Assembly (NCBI GenBank): GCA_035478375.1
Contig: DATIJQ010000074.1
Coordinates: 1 to 23,413, forward strand
Direction of reading: 5' to 3'
DNA: 23,413 nt
Source of the DNA: DASTDY01 sp035478375
Lineage (GTDB): Bacteria > Patescibacteriota > Saccharimonadia > Saccharimonadales > EFPC-124
Both the position numbers and the translations under genes were made by a program. This document shows positions 19,388 to 23,413 of the stretch, one piece after another (positions within the stretch are counted from its first letter, which is position 1; each line of letters starts with the position of its first letter). The notes under the pieces were generated by a model. That model did no database searches, was not told the origin of the DNA, and worked only from the letters and a program-made list of their open reading frames with translations.

Positions 19388-21205
19388 TCAAACATTTGCA
19401 GGTTCTTCGAGCTGGGCTTTAAAAATGGTATGGTACTCGCCTTTTTTGGCGACGAGTTCGGCGTGAGTGCCGCTTTCGGCAATTTTGCCATCTTTAAGCA
19501 CAATAATGTTGTCGGCTTTTTCGACAGTACTTAAGCGGTGACTAATGGTGATGACCGTTTTTTTATTTTCTTTGGCAAAGAGTCGATTAAAAATGCGCGC
19601 TTCGGCCAGGGCGTCAATGGCACTGGTTGGCTCGTCCAAAATAATAATTGGTGCGTTGCGGTAAAAGTTGCGCGCCAAGGCAATGCGCTGCCACTGGCCA
19701 CCAGATAGCTGGGTGCCTTTGTTGCCTTCGTCGTCTTCCATCCAAGTGCTGGGGTAGGTTTTGAGTTTGAGTGGCAATTTATTCACAAACTGACCCGCTT
19801 CGGCTTTTGTCATGGCGCTTTGCAGACGCTGTTCGTCGAGCGGTTGGCTTACATCGCCGTAATAAATGTTATTTTCGACATCAGTAAATTGGTACTTTTG
19901 GAATTCCTGGTGCAGCACCGACAGTTGCTTGTGCCACGACGATATATTTATATCGGCAAGCGGCGTGTCGTCAAGCACAATGCTACCGCCAGTCGGCGCA
20001 TACAAACCAGTCAATATTTTTATGAACGTTGATTTGCCGGCGCCGTTTTCGCCCACAATAGCTATGTGTTGACCTTTGCGCACGCTAAACGACACGTTGC
20101 GCAGTACGTCTTTGTCGGTTTGCGGATAGTGGAAGCTAACGTTTTTTACCTCAATAAGTTCGGGCGTTTGGCGCAGTTTGCGGCCGCGAGTTTGAATGCG
20201 CGGCAGTTCCATAAACTTTTGGTAATCGAACAAGTTTGATAGGTCTTCGTCAATTGTGCTGAGTTGGCTAATAAAACTGCTGGCGCCACCAAGCGCGCGG
20301 TTGACCATTTGCTGCGCGTACACAAACTGACCCAGCGGCTGAGCGCGATTAATAATTTGGGCGGCAACCCACACCAGCGTACCAACTTCTGTCACTGCTT
20401 CGATTGCGTCGGCCACCAAACGTTTGCCAATAAAGCTGCGCTCATAAAGGAGGCGTTGCTTTTCGTCTTTATCACGCAAGCTTTGGCGTAAATTTAACAA
20501 GTGGCGTACCAAACCATTTAGGCGGAGTTCGGCAATGTGGGTTGGCTCTAGCAAGTTCCATTCAATAAATGATCGGGCTCGGCGCACATCGACATTTTTG
20601 TTCCAGTGCGCAATTTGAGCGCGCGAAATTTTAAACTGAATGTACATACCCGGCAACACCGCCACCAACACAAGCAGCGAAATCCACGGCAAAAATAAAA
20701 ACAAGGCCACAAGCGAAAAAATAAGCGTAATAAACTGCGACAGTACATTGCCCAAACGATCAAAAACATAGGCGTAAAATTGGCTGAATTTACGGGCGCG
20801 ATCGTATAAATCGACCGTGCCTTTATCGTCGTACTGCCAAAATTCGAGATCCAAAAAGTGCTCGTACATCATGTCGGTCACGCGCGCTTCGATCCTAAAC
20901 CGTACCAGCGCTTGCACATATTGGTTAATGCTTTGCCAGGCGGTCGAAATAAGCCCTAGCGCAGCGGCAATACAAATAAACCAAATCGCGCGGCCGCCGG
21001 CGGTGGTGTCGCCGCCAAAAGCTTCGGCTAATGCAGTGGTGGTTTGGGCCGCAAAATAGGTAATGCCGATTGGCAGCAAGGCATCAACAAATACGCCGCC
21101 TAGCTTAAACAATAGCGAACCGGGCGCAATTTTAAAACTCAAACGGGCCACGCCTAAAACAGCGTGGGCGTATTGCAAAAATGTTAGTCGTTCTTTTTTG
21201 GCCAT
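19388..21205 (-). CDS. ABC exporter half-transporter (fused membrane and ATPase domains)
   Basis: 605 aa. A transmembrane domain (about residues 1-330, six helices, strongest near 36-55, 75-95, 155-190 and 270-285) is fused to an ATPase domain with Walker A GENGAGKST (385-393), Q-loop Gln433, signature LSGGQ (500-504), Walker B IIILDE (520-525) and switch His556. It should work as a homodimer exporting drugs, peptides or lipids; nothing nearby identifies the substrate. The start is ATG 21205 (MAKKERLTF). The frame stays open upstream for about 208 codons, but that part antisenses other genes. A TAGAAT -10 ends 7 bases before the ATG, implying a leaderless mRNA. Confidence 0.95.
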   Translation of the reverse strand: MAKKERLTFLQYAHAVLGVARLSFKIAPGSLLFKLGGVFVDALLPIGITYFAAQTTTALAEAFGGDTTAGGRAIWFICIAAALGLISTAWQSINQYVQALVRFRIEARVTDMMYEHFLDLEFWQYDDKGTVDLYDRARKFSQFYAYVFDRLGNVLSQFITLIFSLVALFLFLPWISLLVLVAVLPGMYIQFKISRAQIAHWNKNVDVRRARSFIEWNLLEPTHIAELRLNGLVRHLLNLRQSLRDKDEKQRLLYERSFIGKRLVADAIEAVTEVGTLVWVAAQIINRAQPLGQFVYAQQMVNRALGGASSFISQLSTIDEDLSNLFDYQKFMELPRIQTRGRKLRQTPELIEVKNVSFHYPQTDKDVLRNVSFSVRKGQHIAIVGENGAGKSTFIKILTGLYAPTGGSIVLDDTPLADINISSWHKQLSVLHQEFQKYQFTDVENNIYYGDVSQPLDEQRLQSAMTKAEAGQFVNKLPLKLKTYPSTWMEDDEGNKGTQLSGGQWQRIALARNFYRNAPIIILDEPTSAIDALAEARIFNRLFAKENKKTVITISHRLSTVEKADNIIVLKDGKIAESGTHAELVAKKGEYHTIFKAQLEEPANV

Positions 21206-21239
21206 GAGTTTAATTCTAACAGTTATTAATGGGTTTGTG

Positions 21240-21280
21240 GGGACGAGCCAGGCGAGCATCAAACCTGCTCGACTCGTCCC
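21240..21280 (-). terminator. Two-part inverted repeat after the 50-aa gene
   Basis: Outer GGGACGAG/CTCGTCCC (21240-21247, 21273-21280) and inner CGAGCA/TGCTCG (21253-21258, 21266-21271), 8 bases after the stop, no U-tract. Confidence 0.7.
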
Positions 21281-21288
21281 TGTCCACG

Positions 21289-21441
21289 CTAGCCCTTGGA
21301 CGGATGGAGGTCGAGCGCACGCCCCTGGTTGTCGGCATGCAGGGTTTCCAAGGCCAGTGCTTTCGCCAATTCTGCGCGAGTCGGCGGTGGGCTGCTCGGT
21401 GCTGCTGCGGTGGCGTCGGTGCTGTTGTTGGTGGGTTCCAT
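21289..21441 (-). CDS. Small orphan protein, 50 aa
   Basis: Starts MEPTNNSTDATAAAPSSPPP and continues TRAELAKALALETLHADNQG, ending in HPSKG. The N-terminal half is a disordered Thr/Ser/Pro/Ala stretch and the second half an amphipathic helix. GGAG lies 5 bases before ATG 21441. A full promoter is present (TTGACA-16-TGCTTAAAT, 21478-21505) and a strong hairpin follows the stop, so the whole transcription unit fits into about 270 bases. GC content is high compared with the ABC exporter and monooxygenase on either side. Family unknown. The control signals make it more credible than its length suggests. Confidence 0.6.
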   Translation of the reverse strand: MEPTNNSTDATAAAPSSPPPTRAELAKALALETLHADNQGRALDLHPSKG

Positions 21442-21477
21442 AAGGCTCCAATCGCACGGCTACTAACGGGCTACCAC

Positions 21478-21505
21478 ATTTAAGCATACTGAACGCACCT
21501 GTCAA
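21478..21505 (-). promoter_or_regulatory. Promoter of the 50-aa gene
   Basis: Minus-strand consensus TTGACA (21500-21505), a 16-base spacer and TTAAAT (21478-21483) with an extended TG. One of the best -35 boxes in the window. Confidence 0.65.
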
Positions 21506-21522
21506 TGCGCTAAAACGAACTG

Positions 21523-21545
21523 AGCCCCGCCAAAATGACGGGGCT
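21523..21545 (-). terminator. Hairpin downstream of the FAD monooxygenase
   Basis: AGCCCCG/CGGGGCT with a 9-base loop, followed on the minus strand by a weak T-rich stretch. Confidence 0.5.
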
Positions 21546-21581
21546 TTGCCACGCACACGTGGTCCAATGCGTCGTGGGGTT

Positions 21582-22793
21582 TTAGTCTTCCCAATTAATC
21601 TTGTACTTAAATATCCAATCCTGCATGTTGTCGCCCATAAGTGGCAACATAGTCGACATAATAAAGTCGCGCATGCGTGCTTGGCCGGGGGTGGCATCAA
21701 CTTGCCGAGCGGCATTATCGCGGCCTGTTTTGCAAATTTTTTCGGCGCGTTTTTTGCGTGCTTTTTGGTAGAGGTCAACGGCTTGTTCGAACGGATAGTC
21801 ACGTAACATTTTGGCCAAATACATAGCATCTTCGAGCGCTACCGAGGCGCCTTGACCAGCGTGCGGACTCATGGCGTGCGCGGCGTCGCCAATAAGTACT
21901 GCCCGGCCCACATGCCATGTTGGCAGTGGTGGGACGTCAAAGATTGGCGTCTTAATCGTACCCGTGGCGTGCTGGATAAAGTCCTTAACCGGCGGCGCCC
22001 AGTTTGCGTGGCGCTTAAGCAGCATTTGTTTCATTACGTCATCGCTCAGCGCGTCTAACTCGGCTTTTGTTGGTTCTTTTGCTTGGCCATAGGTACTCCA
22101 CCAACCCCATTGTGGCAAACCAGCCTTTGTGTTGCAGTAGCCAAACGAACCCTCTGGACCAAAGGTAAGCACTGTCTTTTTTACGTCGCCAGAATTATCC
22201 CAACCGCGGTAGTCTTCGTTAACAAATCCGCCGATTGCCACGTGACCCGTGTACTGCGGGTGTGGGCCGTCTGGCAGCATAACGTTGCGTACGACGGAAT
22301 GAATACCGTCAGCGCCAATAATATAATCGCCAGTCGCTGTGCTGCCGTCTTCGAACTGCGCAACCACTTTGCCATTTTGTTCGGCGTAGCCGGTCAAACG
22401 CTTTTTGTATTCAAATTGGATGCCTTGGCGATCGGCTTCATCTAATACAAGTTCGAGCAAAAGTGACCGATGTAGCGCGTACGACGTAAAACCATATTTT
22501 TCGACAGTCCCCGACGAAGTTTCGGCTAATTTTTTACCGTCTTGGTTGCGGAAGTGCAATCTTTCTAAAACTGCCGCCTGACTTTTTAATTTTTCGGCGA
22601 GTCCTAGCCCAGCCAACACGTTCATACCATTTGGACCAAGCGACATGCCGCCACCGATGGTCGTTAACCGTGGGTATGCTTCGTATACCGTCGCCGTAAT
22701 GCCAGCTTTTTTAAGAAACAGCGCCATAGCCGCGCCAGCAATACCACTGCCAATAATAAGGGCGTGCTGTTCTTTTGTACTATTTGTAACCAT
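21582..22793 (-). CDS. FAD-dependent monooxygenase (PF01494 / TetX-like)
   Basis: 403 aa class A flavoprotein monooxygenase. The dinucleotide-binding GSGIAG (15-20) lies in ALIIGSGIAGAAMALFLKKA. The DG motif is GADGIHSVVR (160-169) and the GD motif GDAAHAMSPHAGQG (302-315). All FAD contact motifs are intact. Relatives hydroxylate aromatic compounds or inactivate tetracyclines; the substrate-binding middle domain does not allow a choice by eye. AGGA lies 8 bases before ATG 22793. The gene is divergent from a MarR-type regulator, with two TTTTATGTAT repeats and a small dyad between them, suggesting ligand-induced expression. Confidence 0.93.
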   Translation of the reverse strand: MVTNSTKEQHALIIGSGIAGAAMALFLKKAGITATVYEAYPRLTTIGGGMSLGPNGMNVLAGLGLAEKLKSQAAVLERLHFRNQDGKKLAETSSGTVEKYGFTSYALHRSLLLELVLDEADRQGIQFEYKKRLTGYAEQNGKVVAQFEDGSTATGDYIIGADGIHSVVRNVMLPDGPHPQYTGHVAIGGFVNEDYRGWDNSGDVKKTVLTFGPEGSFGYCNTKAGLPQWGWWSTYGQAKEPTKAELDALSDDVMKQMLLKRHANWAPPVKDFIQHATGTIKTPIFDVPPLPTWHVGRAVLIGDAAHAMSPHAGQGASVALEDAMYLAKMLRDYPFEQAVDLYQKARKKRAEKICKTGRDNAARQVDATPGQARMRDFIMSTMLPLMGDNMQDWIFKYKINWED

Positions 22794-22809
22794 GTATGAG
22801 ATCCTTTGC

Positions 22810-22836
22810 TTTTATGTATAAAATAGTTTTATGTAT
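22810..22836. promoter_or_regulatory. Candidate MarR operator region
   Basis: Two direct repeats TTTTATGTAT (22810-22819, 22827-22836) with a 17-base period, overlapping the dyad ATAAAA-TAG-TTTTAT (22818-22832). It lies between the monooxygenase and MarR starts and overlaps a minus-strand TATACA -10-like box. Confidence 0.45.
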
Positions 22837-22872
22837 TGAATTAAAGCACACAATAGGGTACACTGTCTAGCT

Positions 22873-23388
22873 ATGGAAGACAAATTAGCAAAACAGGCCG
22901 CCAAGCTCAGTCCAATTGATGCGCACACTGTTTTTTACCACCAAACTATTGCCGATTGTCTCGGTCTTAATACAACAGATCACAAATGCTTGCTTTTTTT
23001 GTTTGAAGGACGCAAAACTATGGGGCAACTGTCGACGCTCACCGGTTTAACATTGGGCGCTCAGACCGCCGCGGTTGAACGACTCGAAAGAACCAGCTAC
23101 GTACGCCGAGTCCACGACCAGCAGGATCGCCGCCGCGTGTACGTCGAGATAATCTCTACTAACGTCAAAAAAATGGCTAAATTATTCACATCCCTAGGTA
23201 AGTCAATAGCGAAGCTCGAGGCAACCTATTCCCCTAGCGAGTTGCAGCTTATCCATAACTACATGCAGCAAACGGCAGATATTTTGTACGATGAGACATT
23301 TATACTAAGGGATACCTTTTGGCATAAAAAGAGAAGCATAAAAAGTTTACGTTCAACCCAAACAAACCAAAGTAAAAAGCCAGACTAA
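22873..23388 (+). CDS. MarR-family winged-helix regulator
   Basis: 171 aa. The MarR core reads LNTTDHKCLLFLFEGRKTMG (helix 2), QLSTLTGLTLGAQTAAVERLE (helix-turn-helix) and SYVRRVHDQQDRRRVYVEII (wing with the conserved D-x-R-D/R-R). A long C-terminal dimerisation helix and a basic tail (KKRSIKSLRSTQTNQSKK) follow. A TACACT -10 ends 8 bases before ATG 22873 and there is no Shine-Dalgarno, so probably leaderless. It is divergent from the FAD monooxygenase, its likely target. The stop lies inside the terminator hairpin loop. Confidence 0.93.
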   Translation: MEDKLAKQAAKLSPIDAHTVFYHQTIADCLGLNTTDHKCLLFLFEGRKTMGQLSTLTGLTLGAQTAAVERLERTSYVRRVHDQQDRRRVYVEIISTNVKKMAKLFTSLGKSIAKLEATYSPSELQLIHNYMQQTADILYDETFILRDTFWHKKRSIKSLRSTQTNQSKKPD

Positions 23389-23408
23389 AGCCTGGCTTTT
23401 TACTTTGG
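23367..23408 (+). terminator. Intrinsic terminator of the MarR gene
   Basis: Perfect 17-bp inverted repeat (23367-23383 and 23392-23408) whose 3' arm includes TTTTT; the stop codon TAA is in the loop. Confidence 0.9.
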
Positions 23409-23413
23409 TGCGC

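Noticed and set aside
21206..21829. N-terminal extension of the ABC exporter by about 208 codons
   Set aside because: It runs antisense or out of frame through the end of the monooxygenase gene, a hairpin and the 50-aa gene. MAKKERLTF at 21205 is a typical exporter start with a -10 box 7 bases upstream.
1..23413. CRISPR array or transposon
   Set aside because: No regularly spaced direct repeats and no transposase-like frame were seen; the only long exact repeat is the tRNA-Val tail.

Overview
The window looks like chromosomal DNA from a small-genome bacterium. Candidatus Saccharibacteria (TM7) or another Patescibacteria/CPR lineage is my best guess, from short intergenic gaps, mostly small stand-alone genes, protein flavour and many apparently leaderless genes; no marker gene proves it. 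The genetic code looks standard: TGA ends several well-recognised genes, which argues against the SR1/Gracilibacteria code. Five tRNA genes are present (Cys, Leu, Gly, Phe, Val), all with an encoded CCA end. There is no rRNA, CRISPR array, transposase or integrase.

Layout. 1-1365: htpX (cut by the window start) and lemA on the minus strand. 1421-1861: a small orphan gene. 1949-2203: tRNA-Cys, tRNA-Leu and a terminator. 2296-4604: a GtrA-like membrane protein, an ECF sigma factor and a coupled membrane protein that is probably its anti-sigma partner. 4638-7272 (minus): a DHFR/RibD-fold reductase and a CopB-type P1B ATPase. 7532-7700: an aberrant tRNA-Gly. 7717-9412: two divergent GC-rich orphan genes, one with a cold-shock-like domain and a long structured leader. 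9484-9602: a possible structured RNA. 9669-12101 (minus): membrane protein plus alpha/beta hydrolase, a methyltransferase and a cupin. 12123-12629: a GlcG/HbpS-like protein. 12696-14145 (minus): tRNA-Phe, a HAD-like protein and a stomatin/slipin. 14220-16900: tRNA-Val followed by an accessory region. 17016-23408: regulator-linked sets, namely HxlR with an FMN reductase, PadR with a membrane protein, an ABC exporter, and a FAD monooxygenase with MarR.

Two gene populations stand out. Ordinary genes often carry a TAnnnT -10 box only 6-8 bases before the start codon and no Shine-Dalgarno, so they are probably leaderless. A scattered second class (1462-1806, 7760-8401, 8710-9363, 15379-15942, 16086-16847, 21289-21441) has its own extended -10 promoter (TGnTAnnnT or similar), usually a Shine-Dalgarno, in several cases a hairpin in the leader, and a strong gene-specific inverted repeat just after the stop without a U-tract. 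The DUF2690-like gene at 14621 shares the tail hairpin. Most are unrecognised and several are much more GC-rich than their neighbours.

The clearest mobile signal is at tRNA-Val. The last 56 bp of the tRNA/terminator unit are repeated exactly 988 bp downstream, bracketing a small membrane protein and a secreted DUF2690-like protein. This is the layout of an integrated element with attL/attR but no recombinase of its own. The other outstanding signal is tRNA-Gly(GCC), where the near-universal G19-C56 tertiary pair is replaced by a matching U19-A56.
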